Shown piece after piece: positions 1 to 10,540 of a stretch of 62,839 nt of DNA (positions are counted from its first letter, which is position 1; each line of letters opens with the position of its first letter). The stretch is taken from positions 1 through 62,839 of the forward strand of contig JAYMTA010000035.1 of assembly GCA_036897625.1 (NCBI GenBank), written 5' to 3'. A program made the position numbers and the translations under genes. The notes beneath the pieces were generated by a model that had not been told where the DNA came from, did not search any database, and saw only the letters and a list, made by a program, of their open reading frames with translations. The DNA is from Pelargonium cotyledonis (Eukaryota; Streptophyta; Magnoliopsida; Geraniales; Geraniaceae).

Positions 1-57
1 GTAGAAACCTTCAACAGATTTACAGTCTGCCGCTTTTGACCACTCAGCCACTCTCCC
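1..57 (-). tRNA. trnY: tRNA-Tyr (GTA), 3' end outside the window
   Basis: Read on the minus strand from 57 to 1, this is the 5' part of a class II tRNA. The acceptor strand is GGGAGAG, followed by a D-arm with GGCTGAGTGGTC, an anticodon arm with loop CTGTAAA (anticodon GTA) closed by five pairs including one G-U, and the start of a long variable arm. It closely resembles the native plant mitochondrial tRNA-Tyr. The T-arm and 3' acceptor would lie left of position 1. The right end of the window does not carry the missing part, so the window is not a circle cut at this gene. No mismatch is visible in the part present, which makes it the best-preserved RNA gene here. It lies 48 bp from tRNA-Asn on the same strand. 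Confidence 0.8.
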
Positions 58-104
58 ATAGTCAGATAAAATCAAGCTCACTAAGAAAACTCTCTGTCTT
101 AATC

Positions 105-175
105 TCCCCAAGTAGGGTTTGAACCTACGACCGTTCGTTTAACAGCCGAGCGCTCTACCACTGAGCTTTTGAGGA
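105..175 (-). tRNA. trnN: tRNA-Asn (GTT), plastid-like, imperfect anticodon stem
   Basis: On the minus strand from 175 to 105: acceptor TCCTCAA pairs with TTGGGGA (one G-U pair). The D-arm is GCTC...GAGC, the anticodon loop CTGTTAA carries GTT, and the T-arm GTAGG/CCTAC encloses TTCAAAC. The sequence matches plastid-type tRNA-Asn, a gene commonly captured by plant mitochondria. The anticodon stem CTCGG/ACGAA has two mismatches, C-A at 27-43 and G-A at 31-39. Base 43 or 27 could be repaired by C-to-U change, but the G-A pair could not. It may be functional, edited or a young pseudogene. Confidence 0.65.
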
Positions 176-1078
176 TGGCGGCTTACTTTATTCTAACGAG
201 AGTTTACAAGACGAGCTAAATCTATTTGTATATACATGATTTGAGCATTAAGAAGAATTCCTTTGTTTGAATTTCCTGGAAATGTTGTTATGCTGATTAG
301 AGTCATTCTATATAAGCGATCTTTTTTATGCGACTTATTATCCTTTTTTAATATACCAAACCATAAAATATCTATACATCGTGTTAAAGCTGTCCTAGAT
401 AAGTAAGGAAAAGCCGTGTAAATAATGTTACTTTGTCCCAAGTCTTCCTTGGTTTAGGTATTACAAGATTACTGATATAAGTATTTATAGCGGTAAAGAT
501 GCGTGCACTTGAACTCATGGCATACCCCTTAAATGTAAAATGTTAGAATCGTCCAATGTAATAAATTAATGGATTGCTTCTCAACTATCTACTGCACTGC
601 TTACAAAGCTTATCGAATCTAGAAAAGTTAGAGCTTCCTTGCGGCGTAGTACCCTTTTTAATAAGTAAGAATTAATTAATATCAAAGAACATCCAAACTA
701 AGAAATAGAATAGGAAAACCCAAGGTATTTAACGTAAGATTCCTCCTATTTTCTTTAGTTGCTAGTTTTGACTAAACCGGAGGTAGATTCTGGGGTTCTT
801 TAATAAAGTCTAAACGAAGAAGTCTCTTAGCTTGCTTACTCCTAGGCAAACCAGTCCAGAATGAAGAGTGTATCAGAATTCTAAAAGGATAAGAATTCCT
901 ATTAGTTAGTTTAAAGAGTTCTGATTTCTAGCGAGCCTTTTCTTTTATTCCGGACTATTTATTAGTTAAAGCAGTTATCATTGGGTTTGCAGTAAATGAG
1001 GTGAAGCAAAGTATATCTCTAAAGAAGAAGAGTATAACCAAGCCAGGTATAAGAGCTCTGAAGAAAGGGATACATTAA
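176..1078. other. unrecognised stretch
   Basis: No gene recognised. All six frames are closed every few tens of codons. An 82-codon frame on the minus strand (193-441) has no motif I know and is within chance length. Confidence 0.5.
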
Positions 1079-1210
1079 AAAGTAAATAAGAGTACGAAAG
1101 TAGGTAAGAAGACAAGTAACCTCAGAGCTACAGTTATTGTCAAGACAAGCAAGGCTCGTAGGGGTATAGCTATTAGTAAGGGCATTAAGATTAAGAGTAT
1201 GAAGTTCTAG
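1079..1210 (+). pseudogene. Basic coding-like stretch, family copy A
   Basis: An open frame of 43 codons without an ATG start, ending in TAG at 1208-1210. It is rich in Lys, Ser and Ile, with segments such as RATVIVKTSK and ARRGIAISKG. The DNA at 1150-1180 resembles 55321-55362 on the other strand, and the peptide RATVI recurs in the stretch at 10367-10540. Composition is like that of a mitochondrial ribosomal protein, and ARRGIAI is distantly reminiscent of the conserved ARRAI segment of rpl16, but I cannot assign it. It could be low-complexity purine-rich DNA read in a favourable frame. Confidence 0.25.
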
Positions 1211-4200
1211 TTATTCATAAGAGAGCGGGTACAGATAAAAAAGATATGGGTATTAAGATAAGAAGCAAGGTAAAAGAATCAGTTATATAAGGAAAGAATT
1301 GAAATCTACCTCTTAAAACAAAGTCAATTAGTAAGTGAAATAGTACGTAAGAGGGTTTATATGAGTATCCTATGTTCGAGCAAGTTTACATCCGGCAGAG
1401 CACCCGTTAATTGGATCAGATGTCGTAGGTTCAAGTGCTTCAATCTCATTTAGAAAGAGACTTGCTTTCGTATAATTTAAGTACTAAACCCGATTGAGAT
1501 TAAATTAAGTTTAGGCTTTTTATGATATGAGAAGAAAAAAGTTTTCTAGTCTAGTTAGGAACTTACATGAAAAATCATAGGTAACCCCAAAATATCAGCT
1601 TACTAGTAATAAACAGATCTCAGTTCAGTTTAAAAACGAGCGTATTCCAGTAATAACTTAGAGAGCACTTAACCAAGGAACCAAGGGTAGAAAACCCCTT
1701 AATTTTCTCTTTAGATTTCCTTATTTCTTACGTACCTGTATTAATCTTATCTTGCTTGACTATAAACAAATTTATCTCTTTTCAATAACATATCTTAATT
1801 GAATTTATCAAATAGGATAAAATTCTTAGATCTCTTGTATGCCTCTCTACTTGGCAAAGGCGCGGAAAGGCCAGAATGTTGACGATTCGAGGCGTATCAT
1901 ACATAAAGATTACTATCGAGTGAATCCTGTTTGAGCTATATCCTAATATTCAGAAAGTCTTCGAAAACCGCTAAATCTCATCCATCATAAGCCCTTTCAT
2001 TTTTAAAATTATTAGCATGCGGTAGTTTTTTGGGGCTCATTATACCAAAAATCTTTATTAATAACACTTGGTGGAGTAAAGTATCACTTTGTCTCTTAGA
2101 GTAATTTGATATAGGGAACCGGGAATCTAATACAGTTGTTTTGTTTTCTGATAAAAGAATGGTTCACACTGTTGTCTATGCTAGGTAAGTACAGCAGGAA
2201 TAATATAAATTTTTGGATAAAGATGAAAATATCATAGTCTTTTATTTTAAAAGTTGTCTTACTATTACAAGGAATACGTATAAGCAAAACCAAGAGTACC
2301 GTATTTTTACCTATTTACTGAGTTAAGCTTGCCTCTACTTCTTAATTTGAAACGGATTTTTAGTAAACAACCCTACTTTCAGGATTGTTATAGGCTTCAA
2401 AATTCCCGAGTCTTAAGCTTATTCTCTTAATTTTTGATACTTCTTTATAAAAGAAAATGAGACTTGAAAAGGGGTCCTTTTTTCATAATCTGCCTCAAGT
2501 TTACTAAAGTTAGTACACGACCCGGGACTCTGGTTTCCTTGACAATAAGGAAGAGCGTCTCCTTAATTAAAAACAAAAACTACTTTGAAACGTTACTGGG
2601 GCACCAGCCTGGATTTGTCCCCGGATAATTCATAACTGAAAAAAGGGCGGATGGGAGCAAGAAAACTCTAGTAAAGGGGCTCTATATAGATCGGCGTATA
2701 AGAGTTCGTTTTCTTTGTCGAGCATAAACCCGGGAAATCTAATAAAGCACCGTATGTTACACAAGTAATTTACTATACTTCCCATATAAGTCTAAATACC
2801 TTATTTTGGGCAGTTAAATCTTTTTTATTGTTTTTGCACATTAGTAATTGGAATTCTGATTTCTTAATCTACTTGCCCTCGTCTATCGGGTTCCACCATT
2901 AAAACTAGACTCTTGTGCTATTGCTGAGGAAGCACCCTAGGCTCTTGTAGATATACAATATTTCATAAACTCCTAGTTCAAAGAAACTTTAGGAAAAGCT
3001 GGTAATTTACTAGAGTAACTAATTTCGATTAGGGAACCCGTGCTCGTTTCATTAAGATGGATTAATCCGTGTTTTGAAATAATCAATGTTAAGAATTTTT
3101 AATCACTTATATACAATAACATTCAACTCATACATTCAAATGTCTTTTAGTGGTAAAGTGAGCATTATATTTATTTAGTATTTTGAACGTAACGCAAGGA
3201 TATAAGTATAATATTCTCAGGAAAAGGTCTGCTACTCTTGATTACTCCTTATGGAAATTTTTAGTTAAGCTGGTGTCACGGTATAGAATTAACTGGACAT
3301 GGCTATAGTATAGGTATAGCAAACGGGTATGGAAGGTATCAAGATTAGTAAGTCAGTCTTTTATATATAACAAGTATGTAGATTCTTTAGCACCTTCAAA
3401 ATCTAATAACTGAGGCTTTCTTTTATAACAGGAGTGTTGGTCTAGTAATTTTTAGAGGTTCGCGCTCTTTCGAAATCTTTTTATTAGCTTTCCTCTTTTC
3501 CAGGCCCTTCACCGGCATAAGTACGCTCTCTTGTTACGTTCTACTAGATCTAATTTCATGGCGTATTCTGCATCTCACTTGTGTATTGAAAAGGACTCTT
3601 TCTTTACGCTTGTGCAATCCTATTGAAGTGAGAGAAGCCTCTCGTCTCGATACTCTAATTTAAAGAACCCCTCAAAAGGGCATAACACAAATGCAATGCA
3701 ATATTGATTGAAGGTTCAAGTTCCACCCAGAGTAGGTTCTTTTTAGTTTAAGGCTCTATAGTTTATAGTTTTTATGTACTTAGTTTACTAAAATAACTGG
3801 CTAAATACCAAGACTGCAGCTTGTAGAAGCGTAAGAAAGTCGAGGCTATTAAAAAGAATCTTTTTGTAACAAGTGAAGCCTTTCTGATGTGCTTATTCTG
3901 AAAAAGATGAGAGTAAAGACTAGAGGGTGCTCCTTAAGTATTCTTGCTGTTAATCTAGGAACATCTTAAAAGTAAATTCTAGAATGCCTTAAATCAAACG
4001 TAACTATATGCTTAAAACTATAACTAAAGGTTTCTGTATATCCTTCTTTACAAGATTTATCAAGAGTTCTCGACCCTAACAAAACAAACAAGAGACGCAG
4101 CATAATCTTGAATCCTATTCCCTGTAATAAAGTAGGCCAAACCTGGATCCTAATCGATTTATAGAATTTTTCATTTCTCGATTAACTTTTTATTTCTAAG

Positions 4201-4557
4201 ATCTCTGTACTCTATTTAGAATCGTGCAACTTGGTTTTTATGGTTTTCCTTTTCTTTATGTTTTATCAAACTGTACCGCGTCTCTGCTCTTTCAGAACAA
4301 AGTTACAGCTGTTGTATTCCTGCTCCTGACTTGCCTTCCAATTATACAAACACCGATATATTAGTGTTCAAGATTTCTTTGCTACATCTGAAAAAGAAAA
4401 TAGTAAAACTTCTAAAAAACCAATATAGGATACTTACAATTTTTAGTAAGAAGAAGCAGAATAGGAACAATCAATTCTTTATAAAATAACTTTAGATATC
4501 ACCCGGATCCAAAGGGCCACGGGAAGCGCTTATGCTCGTTACCCCGACCCATTTCCA
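1211..4557. other. unrecognised stretch with one tRNA-like relic
   Basis: Apart from a tRNA-like sequence at 1380-1452, nothing is recognised in over 3 kb. Short GC-rich dyads in A/T context are frequent, for example 2467-2482 (AAAAGGGGTCCTTTTT) and 3922-3937 (AGAGGGTGCTCCTTAA). No frame is longer than expected by chance. Confidence 0.5.
1380..1452 (+). pseudogene. tRNA-like relic, identity unclear
   Basis: GGCAGAGCACCCGTTAATT followed at the expected distance by GTCGTAGGTTCAAG looks like a D-arm/anticodon/T-arm series, with GTT where the anticodon would be. Stems do not pair convincingly, so this is called a relic. Confidence 0.25.
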
Positions 4558-4559
4558 AA

Positions 4560-4645
4560 AATTAGATTAAACTTACGGGATTCGAACCTATGCATGCTGG
4601 TGGGTGTACTGGGCGATGTACTAATCTATTTTACCAGATTTGCTC
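4560..4645 (-). pseudogene. tRNA-like relic
   Basis: On the minus strand the 3' half shows CATAGGTTCGAATCCCGTAAG, a T-arm with a canonical TTCGAAT loop but only three of five stem pairs. The 5' half is too degenerate to name an isoacceptor. Confidence 0.25.
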
Positions 4646-6150
4646 AAGAGATTTTATTCCTTTTATTGCCTATATTTCATTTGTGTATGATAGTAAGTAC
4701 TTCATTGTCCTATTAAGACTGAAGCTTTTTGTTGCGAAAGTACCCGTACCCCTATTCTAATAGTCGCGTTTATATATATATTGTATATCTTGTAAAATGG
4801 AATCTATTGGGCTCCCGTTGAAAGATCCGAAATGAAGCAGTTGGGGTTTGAAAAACCGTTAATTACAAGTATTGTAAGGCTGCCTTTAGCAATAAAAGCT
4901 TTCCCTTATCTATATTACGCGATCTTTTTAGCTATATCCCTTATATACACTCTGTAAACTTTCAGTAATTACATATCCTTAGACCTTATTTGGCGCTTTT
5001 ATGTTTATACATACACGGCCTTATCTAATAATTAGAATTTAAGATACTTTTGCGATACAAACAAGTAATGTAAGAATTTTTGCGTAAGAACTGCACGATA
5101 ATTAAATAGGATTCCTATGTTTATCATTCACAAACTCCTATTCATTCCAGCTGCCCCTCCCTTTTGCTTATTGAAATACCAGTTTTTAGCTAGTACAGTA
5201 TAGCATATAAGAATACATCTAAAATTGGAAGCGCTCTTACTTGTTTTCATGTTCCCTTTATATATAACGTGTACTCCAAAGTTTATTACTTCACATTTAG
5301 CCCTATGCTCTTGGTAATTTAAAGTTGGATTCACATTCTCCCTTCCTCGTAGGATACAGAGCCTCCAATTGGTCCGGGACCTCCCCTTATTGATCTGCTG
5401 CAAGTACAAGCTAGCTCCACTAAAGATTATACAGACATTTGTCCTATTTATTTTCTAGGCGTACCAAATAAAAGTTCTATCTAGAACTATAAAACACGAC
5501 CCTAAAAGTCGAGGTGTTAAAAAAAAGGGGAATTATCATAGGCACTATTACTAGAGGGGTATTCAGCTATAATTTTAAGCCCTTCCGAACAGGTGTCGTA
5601 TTAGTAGTAGATTAGAAAGTCTGTTTCTCTGACGGGAAATATTAAATTAACTATTAAGGGCATAAATTATTTGCTTTTTTATATAAATTACCTTATTAAA
5701 TAAGATTTACTGAATAAACTTCATGAAATATAAAGAATAGCAAAGGAATAACTGATTGCTTATAGCACAGAATCTACCAAGAAAATAGGGATATGCATGT
5801 ATAGAAGGATTCCCCTAATATATGATAGAGCACTTTTTCGACTCTAAAAAATCTTTATTCTCATCACAACTAGGAACCCCTTTTGATAAAAGCAAGTAAA
5901 AGCTAAGTTCAAATTGTCCTTCGAAATCAAGATAGCTATCCTTCTTATGACACAGCAACGCAATTCCAATCAGTTGTATTAGTACTTTGACTTTCTAAAA
6001 ACTAGGACCTACTTCGGTATACCCCAGCCAATAATAAAGAGTATAATAAAGGAACTTCCGTGCATGAAATCTAGTATAACTACAGAGCGTTTACTCATTC
6101 TTTAAACTTTTTGATAGTCGTGGATACCCTCTACAAAAAGTGCACTCCTT
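4646..6150. other. unrecognised stretch
   Basis: No gene recognised. A 93-codon frame on the minus strand (5128-5409) shows no motif or hydrophobic pattern that I know. Confidence 0.45.
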
Positions 6151-6222
6151 GGGCGTATGGATTAGTTGGTAGAGCATTGGACTTTTAACTTACTGGCCGT
6201 GGGTTCAAACCCTACTTGGGGA
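6151..6222 (+). pseudogene. tRNA-Lys-like (TTT) with a tRNA-Asn-like 3' half
   Basis: The 5' part (GGGCGTA, then AGTTGGTAGAGCATTGG) and the anticodon loop CTTTTAA resemble plant mitochondrial tRNA-Lys (TTT). The T-stem is intact (GTGGG/CCTAC). The 3' acceptor TTGGGGA matches that of the tRNA-Asn at 105-175 and does not pair with the Lys-type 5' acceptor. Two of five anticodon-stem pairs are mismatched. The sequence therefore looks like a Lys/Asn mosaic and is unlikely to fold as a normal tRNA without repair. Confidence 0.5.
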
Positions 6223-7256
6223 AATTCATACAAGATTACCCCCTTTTATATAGGCTAAGTCTTTAGAGGAAGGCTTTAGTAATTCAATCGCAGGTTTAGG
6301 CTGGGCTTTAAGAAAAGAGGGGCCTACACAATACGATTGACTAGCTGTTTAGTATGAAAGCTTACCCATTTTCCAGTTATAAGGGGTGTCCTGAGGTCGC
6401 TCTATAAGTCTGGAAAGTACTGTTTATTTCCTCATTGGTTGAATCACAAGGATAAAATAGCTTAGTAAAGCCAATACTTTTTTATTGACTCTCCTCTTCG
6501 TTTGGATTAATACAAGTTCGCTTTGTGTTCGGGTAATCTTCAATTTACGATGTTCCAGGTTCCCTAATAGTTGGATTGAAAATGACGTAATTGCGCATCC
6601 TACTATATATGATACTAATAAAAAGGATCTCTATTAGCGGCTGGATTCCCCAGCGTAACCCCGTAGGATGAGTAGTCTTTATTTACGCGCATTTTTTTGT
6701 CTTCGTTCATAAACTTACGACCATTCAGATTTAGCAACCCATACTACCAAAAAGAAGTAAATTACTAAATAGCCCCGGTATTCCTTAAAAGAATAAGAAC
6801 ATCGGCTTCTTGAGTGTCTATGTTTGTTCCCTATATTTAAAGATTTTATTCCTGGAAAGAAGGGCACTAGTAAATGAAATTCCATCATCTGGCTCTTCGG
6901 TTACTCGAGAAAGAAGAATTTTTTTATATTATAGATCATAAAAATCTCTACTCGAATGCTGGATTCATTTCAGGAAAGTTGACAAGAAAAGTACTTGACA
7001 AAAACAGCGTGTCATAAACTGGAAATGGGGGTACTCCTATATAAACGAGAGGCCCACGTGGGTGGTTTGATGGAGGTAAGTTAATAATGCCTCCTAATAT
7101 TAAGGAAGAGCTTGGGGATTACTATGAATGTTCTAGCTGACTTTTTCTTACTTTTACCGATAAAAAGGTTTAAACTAATGGAAGAAATTTTCTATTGTAT
7201 ATAATAATGTTATATAAAAGGGAAAATCTTATATTGTACCGGGCATTAAACAAGGT
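6223..7256. other. unrecognised stretch
   Basis: No gene, tRNA or long repeat seen. A GC-rich dyad GGGGGTACTCCT lies at 7027-7038. Confidence 0.45.
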
Positions 7257-7328
7257 GCTAGCTCTCGTTTAATTGGTTATAACGTATTATGCATAAAACG
7301 GATATTGTAGGTTCGAATGCACTTTTCT
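7257..7328 (+). pseudogene. tRNA-Ile(CAT)-like relic
   Basis: GTTTAATTGGTTATAACG and GATATTGTAGGTTCGA at the right spacing match the D-region and T-region of the plant mitochondrial tRNA-Ile with a CAT anticodon. CAT is present in TGCATAA, but base 33 is G instead of T, the anticodon stem does not pair, and the acceptor strands are not complementary. A degenerate copy. Confidence 0.4.
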
Positions 7329-8297
7329 TTTAGTTTCTAAACTAAGACACAAGTACAGTTTAAAAAGAGTCAGTTGAGCTCTAACTTCTAATAAATAAAG
7401 GGATCCTTATCCTATGAGGGGGCTGCATACCCGCTTATATAGTAAAGAAAACCGATCTAAGAACTAGCACTACAAGTTATGTAAAGGTCTACCTTTTTAT
7501 TATTTATGGACCCGCCCTATGTGGTTGTTTATGATAAACCTGAACTAAGGCGAGTAAAACGCGGGCTATAGATAAAAGAAGGGGTTTCTTGTATTCTACT
7601 CTTCTCATTCCTTTCAATATTTTTCTTGTCTAGATTAAATCTGGGTATTGTAAGAGTTTCCTCTTAACAGTAGCTTGCAAAGAAAGCTTATAGGATGTCA
7701 TAGATGTCATAGCCCTTACATAACTGCTAACAAAAAGATTACTCTGCACAAGAGGCAAAACCCTAAAAAGCAACAAACTTCATTGGGGTTGCCTAGACTG
7801 TCTTCGCTATTATTAAGTCTGTCATTAATATAAGAACCTGCGTTTAGAAAATAGGTAAACCTAACTATTGTTATAAGTTTTGGATACTATAAAGATAAAG
7901 AGTCTTAAAAGAGTCTTAGTCTAACTCCTATTACTATATTATATAGAGAACTCAAAATAGCAGTAATTCTCAAAGCACTGGATACTCGAACCTTGTGGTA
8001 TTTCTCTTTTTTAAGGTAAGAAAAAGGGTAATATAGTTTAACTTTGATCTGTAAAAGTCCTTTCTAATTCCGATATACTCTGCTTAATTCTGGACCAGAA
8101 GGACTTTTGGGAGTTATCTTAGTGGAAACTACACTTCCTTACTGTCCGGAAAAGTGAAACAAAGAATTTCCCTCTCATATTTGTCACCTGCCTCTCCCTA
8201 AACCTTCAAGGTAAGGTATGATACCCAACAGCTTTTGCTTACTTTCTTTTCTTCTTAGTAATACTCTTCGTAAGGACTAGACCTGTACCCTTGTTTC
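7329..8297. other. unrecognised stretch
   Basis: Nothing gene-like. A direct tandem repeat of the 9-mer GATGTCATA occupies 7694-7711. Confidence 0.45.
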
Positions 8298-8636
8298 TTA
8301 ATTTCTTTCTAAGCTGGAAAAGGAAAGTTGTACTCTTATCCCTACTTTATTCTTATGAGCTATACCTGTCTTGATTGTATTAGTCTTCTTATTAGTATGA
8401 GGGACGTATACCTTTCTCATAAAACCTGCATTCTTATGGGACCTGCTCTTACTTGCTGTTTTAATTCCTACATCTACTCTTTTAAATAAATAAAGAGCTT
8501 TTTGAGAAACAAGAAAAGAAAAACTCCTTTCTTTAGTTCCTTGAATACCTTTAACTAACCTTAACCCGAATACAGGAATATGAACAAGTAAAGGAATCCA
8601 TGTTATACCCTGTAGAGCTCGCCCTTCAAAACTCAT
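8298..8636 (-). CDS. Hypothetical basic protein, 112 aa (weakly rps19-like), copy B
   Basis: This is the longest ATG-started frame in the window. The C-terminal half is rich in Lys, Arg, Thr and Ser. Residues about 47-95 read KALYLFKRVD, then IKTASKSRSHKNAGF, then VPHTNKK and AHKNKVG. This loosely follows the ribosomal protein S19 pattern (small hydrophobic start, a KTxSR motif, then a His-Asn-Gly-Lys segment and a Gly-His-Lys motif), but spacing is wrong and the signature residues are incomplete. The first 45 residues are hydrophobic and not S19-like. The length is what chance predicts for this composition. It shares its Lys/Thr-rich character, and GGTATAGCTCATAAG in the DNA, with copies A and D. 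Confidence 0.25.
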   Translation of the reverse strand: MSFEGRALQGITWIPLLVHIPVFGLRLVKGIQGTKERSFSFLVSQKALYLFKRVDVGIKTASKSRSHKNAGFMRKVYVPHTNKKTNTIKTGIAHKNKVGIRVQLSFSSLERN

Positions 8637-10366
8637 AATTAAATAAAGGAAAGCTTACTTGTAATGTAAGGTGCTAGATACCCCTTGTTCAGATTCCAAG
8701 CTACGGAACTTGCCTAATACCGATTGGAGATTAAAAAATTAGTAACAATGCTAGATTATTGGAAGTCCTACTAAAAAAATGTACTGACTCCTGAACTGTA
8801 CTGTAGACAACACATCCTCCCATATAAACTTTATCAAAGGATTCCTCTAAGTTAAATTGCAGTATTCAGTCTAGTACTTAAACGTTTTCGTAAAAAGGGA
8901 CCTATTTTCTTATCCTTTTTGTTAGTAGTTTCCTCTTTTGTAGCTTATAATGAAGATTAGTTGTACACTGGCAGATGATCCTGACTCTGAAACTTAGTAG
9001 AGCGATTGCTGTATTAGTTACCTTTATATATCTTAATTAATAGGATTTTTCTTATAAACATAAACGAAACTTAAATGGAATTAGCTCACTGTTTGAATGA
9101 GTTAAGCAGCCACCGTAATACCTTAGTAAATATCAAATCTATATTTCTTTACTGAATTGTGAGAATTCGTAACAAGATAGCCTTAAGGAAACACCTGTAG
9201 CAATAATAGGATATGAGAAAAAAAAAATCAGTTATCTCAAATACGCAATCCATACGTGAAAGCTAGTAAAGTACAGCAGTAATTTAGATATCAACTCTCT
9301 CCGGCTACTAGGTAGCACACGAGCTTCTTCCTGCTAAAGCCCTGGGTTCCAGTCAACTCGATATTTGGCTACTCAAATCCGGGTAAACTATTACGTAAAT
9401 AAATAGAAGATATTAACAATTTTTATGACTCCTAATTTTAAAACCTATAAATTCCTAAGGTTAGAACACCCATTTCGAATGGTGAGAGTCGCGTACTTAC
9501 GTGATTTATATTTACCTATAGAAGATCCAAACTGAGAAAAGACTTTTTTCGATACTAATTCTCTTTTTAAGCTCTCCTTAATAGTTGATCCTGAACTTAC
9601 CTGCACAGTTTTTTATGAATCAGTTTTAACCCAATAATTAGAGTCCTCTTAGAGTGTGGCCCTTATATTGAGTACTTCTTTCGGAAGTGTTTTCTAGTCT
9701 CCTGCCTGACTAAAGGACTCCTAGAATATAAATGGGAATTCAGAGGGACCTTATTAGTTTGACAGGAGTCAAATAATGTATTAATAAGTTTGAGTGCCTA
9801 ACCAGAAAAGGAATTCTTTGTATTATACGAGATTCAATTATATACCCCCCAAAGGCGAGAGGCAGTAATATGAAGTCCCTAAAACGGACTCCTGGATAGA
9901 TACTCTAACAAATTTAGAGAAATTCCTGTAGTAAGAAAATTACGTGATTTATATTACCAGTAATTAATAATGCTTCCTTACGTAACAGGTTTCGAGGCAT
10001 TCAGTTATTCGAAATTTTCTTTCTCAACAGCTCTTTAAATAGTAAGGAAAGCGGTTTTAAATAAAGCAAAATATCCTGAAAACTTCTACAAATACGAGTA
10101 TATTTACATTGAAATCTAGCAACCTCCTTGCTATTTTTATAATAGGATTTGTATTCTAGGTATCGGTATAGCTAGCTAAAAGGCATAGCTCAGGCCCCTA
10201 GGTTTCCCTTTTTCCTTTCTTTTCTGGAATTAATCAGGATTTCGTGTTGAGGAAGTTTATGACATGAAAAGACATGTAGCTTCGGGGAAAAATAATTGCT
10301 TTTTCATCTACTGATTACCTTGTTTTGTTACTCTTAACCTTTTTTCATCTTCTAAATTTTTTTTTA
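8637..10366. other. unrecognised stretch
   Basis: No gene recognised. A possible T-arm-like stretch (CCCTGGGTTCCAGTC) near 9338-9352 lacks the other tRNA arms. Confidence 0.4.
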
Positions 10367-10540
10367 ATAATACCCAGACTTTAGGGCTATACCGTTCTTA
10401 TAACCCGGACTTGTCATAATCCCCGCAGCTTTTATCTTACTGGGAGTCTTATGAGCCCTAGTCTTTGTCTTCTTCTTGTTAGTATTCCTCTGAATTACTG
10501 TAGCTCTTGTCTTCTTGTTCCCTGTAGTTGTAGTAGAATC
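10367..10540 (-). pseudogene. Basic coding-like stretch, copy C
   Basis: An open frame of 58 codons with no ATG start, ending in TAA at 10364-10366 on the minus strand. It is strikingly rich in Thr and Lys: DSTTTTGNKKTRATVIQ near the start, NTNKKKTKTRAHKTPSKIK in the middle, and SPGYKNGIALKSG near the end. The peptide RATVI is shared with copy A. Such composition is typical of mitochondrial ribosomal proteins, but no family signature is clear. Flanking frames are closed. Confidence 0.25.
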
